Notes under the pieces: model-generated | Told to the model about the DNA's origin: nothing | Seen by the model: only the letters and a program-made list of their open reading frames with translations | The model's database searches: none | Shown here: in pieces, positions 46,316 through 56,703 of the stretch | Numbering within the stretch: position 1 is the stretch's first letter | Layout: every line of letters begins with the position of its first letter | Translations under genes and position numbers: made by a program | NCBI RefSeq assembly: GCF_024166365.1 | Contig: NC_064825.1 | Coordinates: forward strand, 99,400,480 to 99,464,479 | Direction: 5' to 3' | Source: Elephas maximus indicus | Lineage: Eukaryota > Chordata > Mammalia > Proboscidea > Elephantidae | DNA: 64,000 bases

Positions 46316-48421
46316 CTGTATTTTCAGGCATGTTGCATTCAGGCGGTGGCAAGCTGGCTCCCAGACAGCTCCAGGCTACATGGTGCTGGTAGCAGACACT
46401 GTGGGGTATTAGAAGGATAGATGCCCTTTCTTCCCCAGCATCCATTTCCCTTTTCCCACAGAAGGCTAATCGTGTTTATCTTAATCACCTGCCTGTCTTG
46501 AAATATGAGGTACTTGGAACCCAAGTTTTACTTATCTATCCACTTTGGCTTCCCTATTGTGTTGATCTTTTTTCCTCAGGCCTCAAATGGCTGCAAAAGC
46601 TCCAGACATCACCTCCTCACAAAGCACTTCAGGAGGCAGAAAAAAGAATGTTTTTCTGGTGCTTCCTTTTTATTTCATTCATTCATTTACTCACTCTGTT
46701 ATTCAACAAATATTTGTTCAGCCTCTGCCGTGTGTCAGGTGCTCTTGGAAGTGCTGGGGCTACAGCAATGACAAAGTGAACAAAGTCTCTACCTGCACAG
46801 GGCTCTGGGAAACTCATACAGAACTTGACCCGGAACCACATCATGTATTTCCTGGCTGGAGCTCCCTGGATCATTCTGGAATATAAATTCACATCCTAAA
46901 TCCTTGAGGTGCTGGATATTAAAGATTTTCAGCTGAGACTGTTTTCTTTTTCTTCTCTTTGGACAACATGGACAGCTGTTCTGGTTGTTATAGCTGTTGG
47001 GCACATTTTTCCAGTCCTCCCTTTTGAGTGTAATCCTTCAGGATCCTAGCTTTATGTGGGTGTCTCTGCATCCACTACCCACCTTGTATGGCCAAGATAG
47101 TTGTGGCTCCAGCACTCAGTTTTCTCACGTTAGCTTCCTTTTTGGCTCCTGACTATTTCTCTCTTGCTTTTTTTGTGAGCTCAGCTATCCTTTTGAGAGA
47201 GTGTTGGTTATATTTGATCTGGCACCGATAGATGTTTTCCAGCCTACCATGATGCTGGCCAGTGTTGTTTTAAACAAAACACCACAGAAAATAGTCAACA
47301 TAAAACACCACAGAGCAATTCTTTCATGGGGTCTTTTTCCTTGTAGAATATACCTTTCTGCGTTCTTAAAAACCTCTCTCACTGCCATGTTGGGGGACTC
47401 AGGTGTTCCAGAAGTGAGGTGGGGCCCTATCCCAGGCCCAGGACTGTCCAGGATTCTGACAGGTAAAATATGATGGTCCCATTCCCCATGCCAGTGATTG
47501 TTTAAGCATGGACATGTGATGGCTTTAGGGGACAGCTGCTGGGGACAGTTTTTAAGGGGAATGTTCTTGGCTATGAAAAAGATACATAAGGAAGGGAGCA
47601 GTCTTTCTTATTTTGCAGGACACGGCCCTTCCTCATGGAATGCCTAGAGCTGTGGCTGCCATGTTGTGACCATGAGGAAAGCTAAGGATGGCACAACAGA
47701 GAGATGAGAAGAACTTAGGTTCTTGATGATTTCGCATCCAAAGCAACCAACCACCTTACTTTGAAGTTGAATGATAAAATTATTTATTGCTCATTGCTTA
47801 AACCAGTTTTTTCTTTAATTTGTGCATACACTTTGTTCCCTCCTGCAGAATCCTCCCGCCATCATCTCAGAGGGAACCTGACCGTGGCAGGGCAGAGAAG
47901 GTCAACATCTCTTGTGCATCCAGTGTGAGGCAGGCATTGTGCTATGAGCTTTACCCACATAATCTCATCTGTTTCTCACAATTCACTGAAGTTGCAATCA
48001 CACAGTTGGAAATGGCTGGATAAGGCCTTTGAACCCAGGTTTGTCTGATGGAAATCCCCTGTCTACTCTTAACACACCCCCCAAGGTGTGTTCTCAGGCA
48101 GGTGTGATGGACTAGAGTGAGATATCCACAGAATTATAGAATGGTAGGATTGGAAGGGATCTTAAAGGTAATTTGTATCAAAATCCACCCACCAATTGGG
48201 TATCTACCCACCCACCAATTGGGTATATAAATACATTCAACTCCGTTCTCTTGTTTGAACTATTTTATGGCAGATCTCTGAGAATCTCTGTATCTATTTT
48301 TGGAGCAGCCGTGTCCAGCATGTGCAGCAGATGGGATCACGGGGGGCGGGGGCAGTTAAATCAGTTATGCCTGCTACAGCCCAAAGGAATGGAATCGTGG
48401 CCCTTGTGGTGGTGGTTGTAG
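46316..48421. other. Intergenic sequence, unclassified
   Basis: Contains an L2-like stretch near 46670-46800 ('caacaaatatttgttcagcc') and otherwise unrecognised, AT-balanced sequence with no exon-like homology or CpG island. Confidence 0.4.
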
Positions 48422-48834
48422 TATCTTAGTTATCTAGTGCTGCTGTAACAGAAATACCATGAGTGGATGGCTTTAACAGATTTGTTTTCTCATGGTTTAG
48501 GAAACCAGAAGTCCGAATTCAGGGTGCCATCTCTAGGGGAAAGCTTTCTCTGTTGGTTCTCGGGGAAGGCCCTTGTCTCTTCAGCTTGGTTCCTTCCTCC
48601 TTGTTCCTTGGAGATCTCTGTGTGGCTTGTCATTAATCTTCCGCCATCTCTGCTCTGCTTTCTTGTTTAATCTCTTTCGTATCTCAAAAGAGATTGATTC
48701 AAGATAGACTTTACACTAATCCTGCCTCATTAACATAACAGAGACAGCCCATTCCCAAATGGGATTATAACCACGGGCATAGAAGTTAGGATTTACAACA
48801 CATGGTTTGGGGGGGACACATTCAGTCCATAACA
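48422..48834 (-). mobile_element. MaLR-like solo LTR
   Basis: Minus copy of the LTR at 49789-50307, from 'atcttagttatctagtgctg' to 'acattcagtccataaca'. It looks older than that copy. No internal region. Confidence 0.6.
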
Positions 48835-48837
48835 TGC

Positions 48838-49035
48838 TGATATTTGCTGTTGAGTCAGTTCCGACTCATAACAACCCTACGTACAGCAGTCAGTCCATCT
48901 CATTGAGGGTCTTCCTCTTTTTGCTGATCCTCTACCAAGTATGATGTCCTTCTTCGGAGACTGGTCCCTCCTAGTAACACGTCCAAAATAAGTGAGACAA
49001 AGTTTTGTCTTCCTCGCTTCTAAGGAGTATTCTTC
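48838..49035 (-). mobile_element. RTE LINE 3' fragment, inverted
   Basis: 'tgctgttgagtcagttccga', 'gtcagtccatctcattgagg', 'ggtccctcctagtaacacgt' follow the RTE 3' end with some deletion. Confidence 0.8.
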
Positions 49036-49374
49036 CATTTGGTAAAAATTTCTTTCCCCAGTCTTCCTTCACAATCCCAGGAAGGGCTCTGCAATTCTCT
49101 TTCCATGCTTCACTCGTAGGAAGAATGGGATCTGCTCCTAGCCATCTGTGTAGACTTGGACAAGTCACTTACCTTCTCCAAGCTCCTATTTGCTCCCCTG
49201 TAATAAAGAGAAGCACCTTTGCAGCACTGTTATGAAAAAAAAGGATAATATATGTGACAATTGGTATATACCAAGTGCTCAATGAATGGTAGATATTATT
49301 TTCTGTGTACCAACAGGGGTTACCTTGCTATTCTTCAGACTTTTGAAAATAATTGCAATTATAATAATAAATAT

Positions 49375-49545
49375 GATAAAATGGCATTTAGCTCATTTAA
49401 TCCTCACAATAACCCAATGAAATTTGCACTAATATTGTTCCATTTTTACAGAGGAGGCAACTAAGGCCCAGGGTCACAAAGCTAAAAGCTAGCAAGTGGT
49501 AAATCTGGAATTCAACTTCGTACTAGGAATTTCTCCCACTAGCAA
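49375..49545 (-). repeat. MIR SINE, inverted
   Basis: 'ttaatcctcacaataaccca' and 'ggcaactaaggcccagggtc' fit the inverted MIR core. Confidence 0.6.
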
Positions 49546-49659
49546 TTTTAAACTCATTCCTTGAAAGCCGTTCCTTTTCTAACTCCCACTTTCACTTTTC
49601 CTTACTCACTGGTAGGGGAGTATCTGTGGAATCTTCACCTTGCCCTGTACCTTCAGTGG

Positions 49660-49788
49660 AGCTATGATGGTGCAGTGGTTAAGAGCTCAGGTTGGTAACC
49701 AGAAAGTCAGCAGTTCGAATTCATCAGCTGCTCCTTGGAAACCCTATGGGGCAGTTCTACTCTGTCCTATTTTTTTTTGGTTTGGCAC
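49660..49788 (+). repeat. AfroSINE with shortened tail
   Basis: 'gctatgatggtgcagtggtt' to 'cagttctactctgtcctatt' and a T-rich end. The direct repeat gtaccttca lies to its left (near 49649) and to the right of the following LTR (50309), so the LTR inserted at the SINE's 3' end. Confidence 0.8.
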
Positions 49789-50307
49789 TGTTATGTATTG
49801 AGTTGTGTCCCCCCACCAAATATCTGTCAACTTGGCTAGGCCATGATTCCCAGTATTGTGTGATTATCTGCCATTTTTTCATCTGATGTGATTTTCCTGT
49901 GTTGGAAATCCTACCTCTATGATGTTAATGAGGTGGGATTATCAGCACTTATGTTAATGAGGCAGGACTCTACAAGATTAGGTTGTGTCTTAAGTCAATC
50001 TCTTTTGAGATATAAAAGAGAGAATTGAACAGAGAAACGTAGGAACCTCATACTGCCAAGAAAGCAGCACTGGGAGCAGAGCGCATCCTTTGGTCCCAGG
50101 GTTCCTGTGTGGAGAAGCTCCTAGACCAAGGGAATATTGAAAACAAGGACCTTCCTCCAGAGCCCACAAAGTGAGAAAGCCTTCCCCTGGAGCTGATGCC
50201 CTGAATTCAGACTTTTAGCCTCCTGGACTGTGAGAGAATAAATTTCTCTTTGTTAAAGCCATCCACTTGTGGTATTTCTGTTACAGCAGCACTAGATGAC
50301 TAAGACA
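49789..50307 (+). mobile_element. MaLR-like solo LTR
   Basis: Begins 'tgttatgtattgagttgtgt' and ends 'ctagatgactaagaca', with an internal 'gagagaataaatttctctt' poly(A) signal region. Flanking pentamers are ggcac and ggtac. It is a solo LTR, a whole-looking fossil of the afrotherian MaLR-like family. Confidence 0.65.
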
Positions 50308-50594
50308 GGTACCTTCAAAGTGAGTAAAGCAACATCTTTCCACAGCCCTTCCTCTTTCAATCACCGATCACTAGGACACTTTCCTACCATCCTCAACACC
50401 TTTAGGTCCTGGCTTATAGTTTTGTTTCCCACTCTTCTCTGCAGTCATCCCCAGCTACTTTAGCATCCCTGTAGCTTCTAACATCGTAGCTACTAAGCTT
50501 TCTCACCTCCAATTACCTGCATGGTTTCAACCCCTACAGGCTCCCCCGTTTTAGCCACACTGGATTTAAAAATATATGCTCTTTCCCCTTGCTT

Positions 50595-50870
50595 CTCCTT
50601 CTTTTCTACTTATGTGCCTTTGCTCATGTTTTTGTCTCTGCCTGGAATGCCCCTTTTGCCTCTCTATTTGTCCAAATCCTAAATATCCGTCAGGGCCAGC
50701 GGAGGTATCAACTATCCCATGAAGTTTTTCTACATCTTTGCAGCTGCATGTGGTCTCTTCATCTTTTGGATTCTGCAGCATTTTGCATATGTTCTTCTAT
50801 GCCAGCTTTCCAGCTCTGCTTTGGCTGACTTTGCTTGTGTATTTGTCTTACTTATAGTGAGGTCCTCCTA
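50595..50870 (+). repeat. L2-like LINE remnant
   Basis: 'ctctgcctggaatgcccctt' and 'agcggaggtatcaactatcc' resemble the widespread L2 3' region. 50871-51438 shows only MIR/L2-like traces. Confidence 0.5.
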
Positions 50871-51438
50871 GCGTCCGGGTACCCTTCATTCATTCAGCAA
50901 ATACTTATGGAGCCCTTACTATGTGCCAGGCACTTTACAAGTCTAGGGTTATAAAAAGTGAATACGATAGGCAGGGTTGCTCAAAGGCAGTGCTTACCCC
51001 AGTTCCTTAACACAAAAGGTCCTCATTTATTGAAGGAATGATTAATTAAAAACATGTATATATTTTTAATGCAGAGAAGGACAAAGAAGAAAACAAAAAG
51101 GGCCACAGTCTACCAGCCTAGATAACCCTTGGGATAACGAGAATTTAGCTATAAAGCCACTGGTGATTGACAGTTCTCTCCACTCATCCAGCTTTCAAAT
51201 GGGATGTGTTTGGGGGGGAAACGGTGAATGTGGAAGACATAGAAACCCTCTCTTGGATGTGGGGAAGCACAATGTTAGTGTCCCATCCTCAGAATGTTCT
51301 CACCCCAGTCTCCTTGTATCTCAAAGCAGGCATTAACTGACAAAGTATTTCCTGGAATCTGTGTTGCTGCTGAATGCCGCTGGGGGGCTCCAAGCTCAGA
51401 ATCATCCCCATGAAAATTTAAGCTATAAGTAGCAAGTT

Positions 51439-51453
51439 CCACCAGATGGCGCT
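51439..51453 (+). promoter_or_regulatory. CTCF-type motif
   Basis: CCACCAGATGGCGCT fits the CTCF core CCASYAGRKGGCRSY. It lies 1.35 kb before the EXT2 CTCF-type site. Confidence 0.5.
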
Positions 51454-51798
51454 AAACTATAGCTGAAGCCGGAAAGGATTTGGATCTAGCAACCAGACCC
51501 AGAACTCAGCGGCTCAGTGGGGTTGTTTCATTCAGTGGGGTATCAATGCCATCGCTCCTCATTTTATAGGATTAATTTTTTTTAGACTCCACTTACTGCT
51601 GTATGACGGGGGTTCTACTGTGCATGTGTAAGTCTAGATCATGTAAATACTACAGAAAGGAACAAAATGAAAAATGAAAGCCTCTTTCCCCCAATTCTGC
51701 CTCCACTATTACTCCCCCCAAACTGTTAACTGCTTCTTGCATTACCTCCAGGAAAAAATGTCGTGCAGATACCTGAATATAAGCATCTCCTTTCTCAA

Positions 51799-51913
51799 GG
51801 TCTCTGGGTGGCACAAGCGATTTGTGCATGGTTACTAACTGAAGGGTTGGAACCGATCCAGTGGCGCCACTGTGAGTCGGAATCAACTCGACAGCCATGG
51901 ATTTGGTTTTCAA
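51799..51913 (+). repeat. AfroSINE, shortened
   Basis: 'ggtctctgggtggcacaagc' joined directly to the tail 'gtgagtcggaatcaactcga'; the middle is missing. Confidence 0.8.
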
Positions 51914-52040
51914 TATATTTTCTGTCTCGTGTTTTGTATATATATTTTAAATAAATAGGATCATACTTTGCCCACTGTTTTGTACTGTGCTTTCATACTA
52001 ACAAATCTTGGACATATTTCCATACATATGAGAAAAAAAG

Positions 52041-52203
52041 AAAACCAAACCCAGTGCCATCCAGTCGATTCCGACTCATAGCGACGCTATAGGACAGAGT
52101 AGAACTGCCCCATGGAGTTTCCAAGGAGCACCTGGCGGATTCGAACCGCCGACCCTTTAGTTAGCAGCCGTAGCACTTAACCACCACACCACCAGGGTTT
52201 CCT
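52041..52203 (-). repeat. AfroSINE, inverted
   Basis: 'cagtgccatccagtcgattc' to 'cacaccaccagggtttcc', with tccatacatat on both sides as target-site duplication. Confidence 0.9.
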
Positions 52204-52374
52204 CCATACATATATGCATTATTATATTCTTCCATTCTGGACATGTTCCATAGTTTCTTAACCACTCCCCTGTTTACGGACATCTTGTTTCTGTTTTTTT
52301 GCTATTGGAAACAATGCCGGAATGAATATCTTTGATCAACATTGCTGAGCATATCCATAGGATAGTACTGTCAA

Positions 52375-52570
52375 AAGGAGCCAAATGGTCAATATGCTTG
52401 ACTGCTAACTGAAAGGTTGGGGTTTGAACACGCCCGGTAGATCAGCGGGAGAAAGACCTGGTGATCTGCTCTTGTAACGATTACAGCCTAGGAAACTCTA
52501 TGGGGCAGTTGGACCCTGTCATATGGTGTCGCTGTGGGTCAAATTCACTCAAGAGCACCTACAAAAACAA
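52375..52570 (+). repeat. AfroSINE, long variant
   Basis: 'aggagccaaatggtcaatat' through 'gggtcaaattcactcaagag'. The direct repeat tactgtcaaa flanks it. Confidence 0.85.
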
Positions 52571-52739
52571 TACTGTCAAATTGACCTGAGAACGTTGCAC
52601 GTTCGCTAGCACTGATTAGAGTAAAACGTTTATACTTCCGTGAGTTTAATAAGCGAAGCATGGTGTCTCGTTGTTTCGATTTGCATTTTCTTTAATTATG
52701 AATGAGGTGGACTACGGTTGCGTGTGCTTTTCTCCGCGG

Positions 52740-53430
52740 AACCTGAGCTTCGCGCGCCTATTTGGGGAGAAACCCTACAGCCGTGCCCTTACTCCTCCTG
52801 TCCAGCAGGGGGCGCGGGCCCCGACGCTCCCGCATGCGCAGTGCGCTCGGTGTCAGGCGCCGCCGAGGCCGGTCGCCCGAACCTCGCTCCCAGCTCCCTA
52901 GCGCAGACCCGGCGCTGGCCGTGGCGGGCGCTGACGCTGCGATCGGTCTCGGCGGCCGTGGCCCGCGCCCCGCGGCATGAGCCTGTGACCGAGCGCGGGG
53001 CCGAGCGGGAGGCAGCCGTGGCCGAGGTAAGCGCGGCGCGGAAGGGCCGCGGCCGGGCCGGGAAGCGCTGGGGTGCCGGCTCGGGCCTCCGCGGGCCGCG
53101 GCTGCCGGGGAGCGCAGGCCGCGCGCCCTGTTCGTGCCCGGAGGAGCCCTTGCAGGCCCGTGGGCTGCGAGAGGCGACGCCCCCTCTTCCCTCCCGCCAG
53201 GGGCCGCCCGCAGTGGTTTTCCGCTTTGGGAGCGCTTTGGTTTCCTTATACCCGCCCTTTCCTTGCCTTTCTCTTCTGGCCCGTCCCCACTTCTCAAGCG
53301 CTTGGTTTCCACCTGCTTCCCTTGCCCACTCCCGCCCCCAGAACGCGCCTTTCCTTTCTCCCGGACCCGGCAGCTTCCATTCCCCGCAGGACCCACCCGC
53401 CGCCGTGATCTCTCCCTTACTGCAGCCACT
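52740..53430 (+). promoter_or_regulatory. EXT2: EXT2 CpG-island promoter
   Basis: A strongly CpG-rich block at the place where EXT2 begins in the conserved ACCSL-ACCS-EXT2 order. It contains a CTCF-type site at 52802-52815 (CCAGCAGGGGGCGC) and an NRF1-type site at 52831-52840 (CGCATGCGCA). No TATA box is seen, as expected for a housekeeping gene. A decayed copy of its centre lies 7.56 kb upstream. Confidence 0.8.
52840..53026 (+). other. EXT2: EXT2 non-coding exon 1 (start approximate)
   Basis: EXT2 encodes a type II Golgi membrane glycosyltransferase that, with EXT1, polymerises heparan sulfate. Only the 5' non-coding exon is in the window. A good donor, CCGAG|GTAAGC, ends the exon at 53026; the transcription start is a guess inside the CpG island. 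No segment of the known coding start (MCASVK...RMKTKHRIYY) is found between here and 64000, so coding exon 2 must lie to the right. The call rests on synteny, CpG island and donor. Confidence 0.65.
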
Positions 53431-53833
53431 TCCTTTCCGCAGGCTACTGGGGTCTGTTTCCTCCCACGGGGATTTCTTGCGGCTGTGCCATGGCGAGGGG
53501 CATCCTGTGCAGAGCCAGAATGCGTGGGCAGGACTTGGTACCTTGTGCCCAAACTCAGGAAGAGGACTAGGGAAAGTGGCAAAGGGCATCTTGGCGCTTG
53601 GCATGGGCTTGAAGCTCAGAGGCATTTGGAGTTTTAGTGACGGTGGAAACCATGTCCATGTGTACAGTTTTGAGACTCAGAGAATTGTTTGGTTTAACTC
53701 TTACTGTGAAATGCTAACCTGGAATGGTCCTTGGCTTATTTGTCAAAGATGTGTCTTGAAAGAAATATGTTCAATTCTTCTCAGTTGAAAGCTGTAAGTA
53801 CTTAAACTAAAAGTTTACTTTGTGCATGCTGTC

Positions 53834-54031
53834 AGGGGAACCAGGCCCTGGAGAAGGGCATCATGCCTGATAAAGTAGAGGATCAGTGAAAAAGAAGACC
53901 CTCCAGGAGACACAGTGGCTGCAACAATGGGCTCAAACATACCTACTGTTGTAAGGATGGTATAGGACCATGCAAAGGTTTTGTTTGGTTGTACATAGGG
54001 TCAGAACCGACTCCACTGACATCTAACAACA
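53834..54031 (+). mobile_element. RTE LINE 3' fragment
   Basis: 'ccctggagaagggcatcatg' through 'gaaccgactccactgacatc' and (CAA)n. A short 3' end in EXT2 intron 1. Confidence 0.85.
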
Positions 54032-54251
54032 AGTAGACTTGGCTTGTAAATTTCAGGGCTCAAAGGCTACTCACAGTAATAAAATATATGATTCACTTAC
54101 CATCGTTCCTTACTTCCTCTGACTTCAGCCTCCTGATTGCATGTGTTGGTATGGATGGGTAAATTTGTGTCTGTCCAGCTATGCTGGCTTTGCTAATTGA
54201 GGAATGAAAAGGGATATCTAAGACAGGGCTTTTAAAAGTAATCATGGGAGT

Positions 54252-54502
54252 CTGCATCCATGGTGGTTAAGAGCTCAGGCTCTGGAGCCAGACTGCCATT
54301 GTCGGAATCTCAGCTTTGGCATTGTCTAGTTTTTAGTTGTGTAACACTGCGCAAGTTACTTAGCTTTTCTGTGTCTCTTTCCCCGTCTATGAAGTGAGGG
54401 GGATAGTTTTGTCACATAGCACTGTTATGAAGAGTTAATTAGTTCACACACATACAGTGCTTAAAACAGAACCTGGCATGTAGTCAGTGCTTAGTAAAGT
54501 TT
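54252..54502 (+). repeat. MIR SINE, near full length
   Basis: 'ggttaagagctcaggctctg' through 'gcatgtagtcagtgcttagt', the best-preserved MIR here. Confidence 0.8.
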
Positions 54503-54555
54503 AGTTACTATTTGTTTAACTATAGTGATTATATTTTATTATTATATTTTATTAT

Positions 54556-54712
54556 AGGAGCCCTGGTGGCACAGTGGTTAAGAGCTATAGCTGCTAATGA
54601 AACAGTTGGCAGTTTAAATCTACCAACCGCTCCTTGGAAACCCTATGGGGCAGTTGTACTCTGTCTAATAGGGTCACTATGAGTCAGAATCAACTTGACG
54701 ACAACAGGAAAA
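54556..54712 (+). repeat. AfroSINE
   Basis: 'ggagccctggtggcacagtg' to 'tcagaatcaacttgacgaca'. 54713-55940 after it is unclassified EXT2 intron sequence. Confidence 0.9.
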
Positions 54713-55939
54713 CTATAACTTTAATTACAAAGAATTCTATTAGTTGAAGCAGTAAATCGTGGATTTTCCTACTTTTGGTGGTATTTGGTGCTTTGTTTTC
54801 GGGAACCAGTGGGCTAGGTTCCAGTGTAGCAGTGGCCCCAGGAATTCAGCTGTGACAACTTCTCTAAAAAGGTTAAGATGAGATTGTGACTTGAAACGTT
54901 GGGTTAAGTGGGTTGAATGTAGCCTGAAGCACCCAGGAAGGATTACTCAGGCACATTTTGGGAATAAATAAATTCCAGGAACAGAAAATGCATCTCATTC
55001 TGACAATAATCGGGGTTAAAAGATTTTTCCAGTGACTCAGTGCTTGACAGCAAGCCCATGTTTTGCAGGGACAGGTTTGATGTGTTTCAAGGAGGATGAA
55101 AATTATAGGGCTTTGTCGTGAAATTCTTGTTTTGATCCAGGTTATGGTATTATGTGGAACAAAGATGCATTAGTAGTGGACAGTTTCTTTCAGCCTGTCC
55201 TCTTCGGGGAAGCTCAGCGTCAGGGACTTCTAACATCTTGGCAGTAGCTAGCGTTCATTTTGAAAGGGAAGGCTTTGACTTGTTTCCTTGGCTGAGAGTT
55301 TTTCTGTGCTTCAGCTTATGAAAAGCTGTGATCTGGGAGGACTGGCCCTGTGTTACAGAGGTGAGGTGGGAGTGTCGAGAATTAGGAGCACTGTCAGTTC
55401 AGTCATGGCTGGAAGTAAAAGGGGCAAGACTTAGCACAGGTTTTGTAAAGGCAGGGGTGGTAACATCATGGTGTTCTTTGGATGTGTCTGTGGTGGTGAG
55501 TGGTGGGAGGGGAAGGTATTTGGGGGTGGATATAGGAAAATTCAAGAGTCTATGGAAGTACCTAGCCATTTTCACCCCTTTAAAACCCTTTCCAATAGGA
55601 AAGAAATTATCAGAGGTCATCATCATATAATAACTCAAAACTCAGACCCTGAACAGTTTGTGCACTGGTGGAACCGGGAAGGATAGAGACATTCATTCAT
55701 TTAGCATACATTTAGGTCTATATGAAATGTGTTCTAGACATAGTATTAGGTGTTGGGACTACTAAGCAGAGGTTAAAAACAAGAAAGTAACAACGAGCAG
55801 AGGAGGCAGACTTGAAAATACTTACCTAATACAATGTGGCGTTATAATAGAAGTACTTACAAGATGACGTGGATGATCATAGAGAAGATTCTTTATCTCT
55901 AAAGCACCACTTAGGAAGGGGCTGCTTTTTCCATTTCTC

Positions 55940-56398
55940 AGACTTTTCCATTTAAGGCTTCCCACCCTCATTTCTTTGGTAGGACTGTTTGTTGTCCCTC
56001 AACTGCTTGACATCTCTCTCAGCTTTACTCCTCAAGGCTTTCCTTGTGGGAGCTCACTTAGCCTGTATAGACGTAACTCAGAAGCATGGTGGAGTTTACA
56101 TCTTTGGGGGCGTTCTTCAACAAGTGGGAGATGGGCCTCGGTGAAAAATACCATAGCTTCCTTCAAAGGAACAGTTCTGAGGTGTGTTCTACATAGTTCT
56201 TCAGGGGGACCATAATGGGACCGAGCCCCAGCTGCCCAGTTCAGTGTGGTAACCAGCTCCGTAATGCACCCTCATGGCTTTCCTTCCTTCTGTGTCTCCT
56301 CTCCTTACTCCCTCACTCTGGCTTTCACCCTCTTACCCTCTTTAACTTTCTAAACAAGCTATCTGTACCCAAGTCCTTTTCTCTTAGTTTTGTGAATA
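55940..56398 (+). mobile_element. ERVL-type LTR remnant (approximate bounds)
   Basis: Homologous to 44700-45131 ('gaccgagccccagctgccca', 'gtaaccagctccgtaatgca'). An old LTR fossil with no internal region seen. Confidence 0.4.
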
Positions 56399-56703
56399 GA
56401 TGAATTCATCAAACTAGGTAGGGTTTTCTTTGTATATAACCTCCTTGGGTTGAGCATCTGGAATCGGTGAGTTGATGTCTTTCATCATTTTTGGGAAAAA
56501 CTTAACAAGACAACTGAATTATTCTGTTTCAGCATTCGGTCTTTTCCTGTCTTTTCCAGTATCACGTGTCATGTAGCCTCTGGAAATGAGAGTGGAAAGA
56601 AAGCAATTAACATCATTATTATGATGAAAATAGCTCAGACTCTTTGAAAGGGTCTTGGGGACCCCATGGGGTCCTCAGACAATACTTTTTGAGAACCATC
56701 CTT

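Larger units (their letters stand above)
51945..52700 (-). mobile_element. Ancient LINE-1 3' end, split by two SINEs
   Basis: 'aataggatcatactttgccc', 'acaatgccggaatgaatatc', and 'tgtctcgttgtttcgatttg' are reverse-complement L1M text. SINEs interrupt it at 52041-52203 and 52375-52570. Confidence 0.75.

Noticed and set aside
52718-53788. A 356-codon open frame over the EXT2 CpG island, with 270-codon frames opposite it
   Set aside because: Long frames on both strands are expected where GC content is extreme. None resembles a known protein and a splice donor lies inside at 53026.
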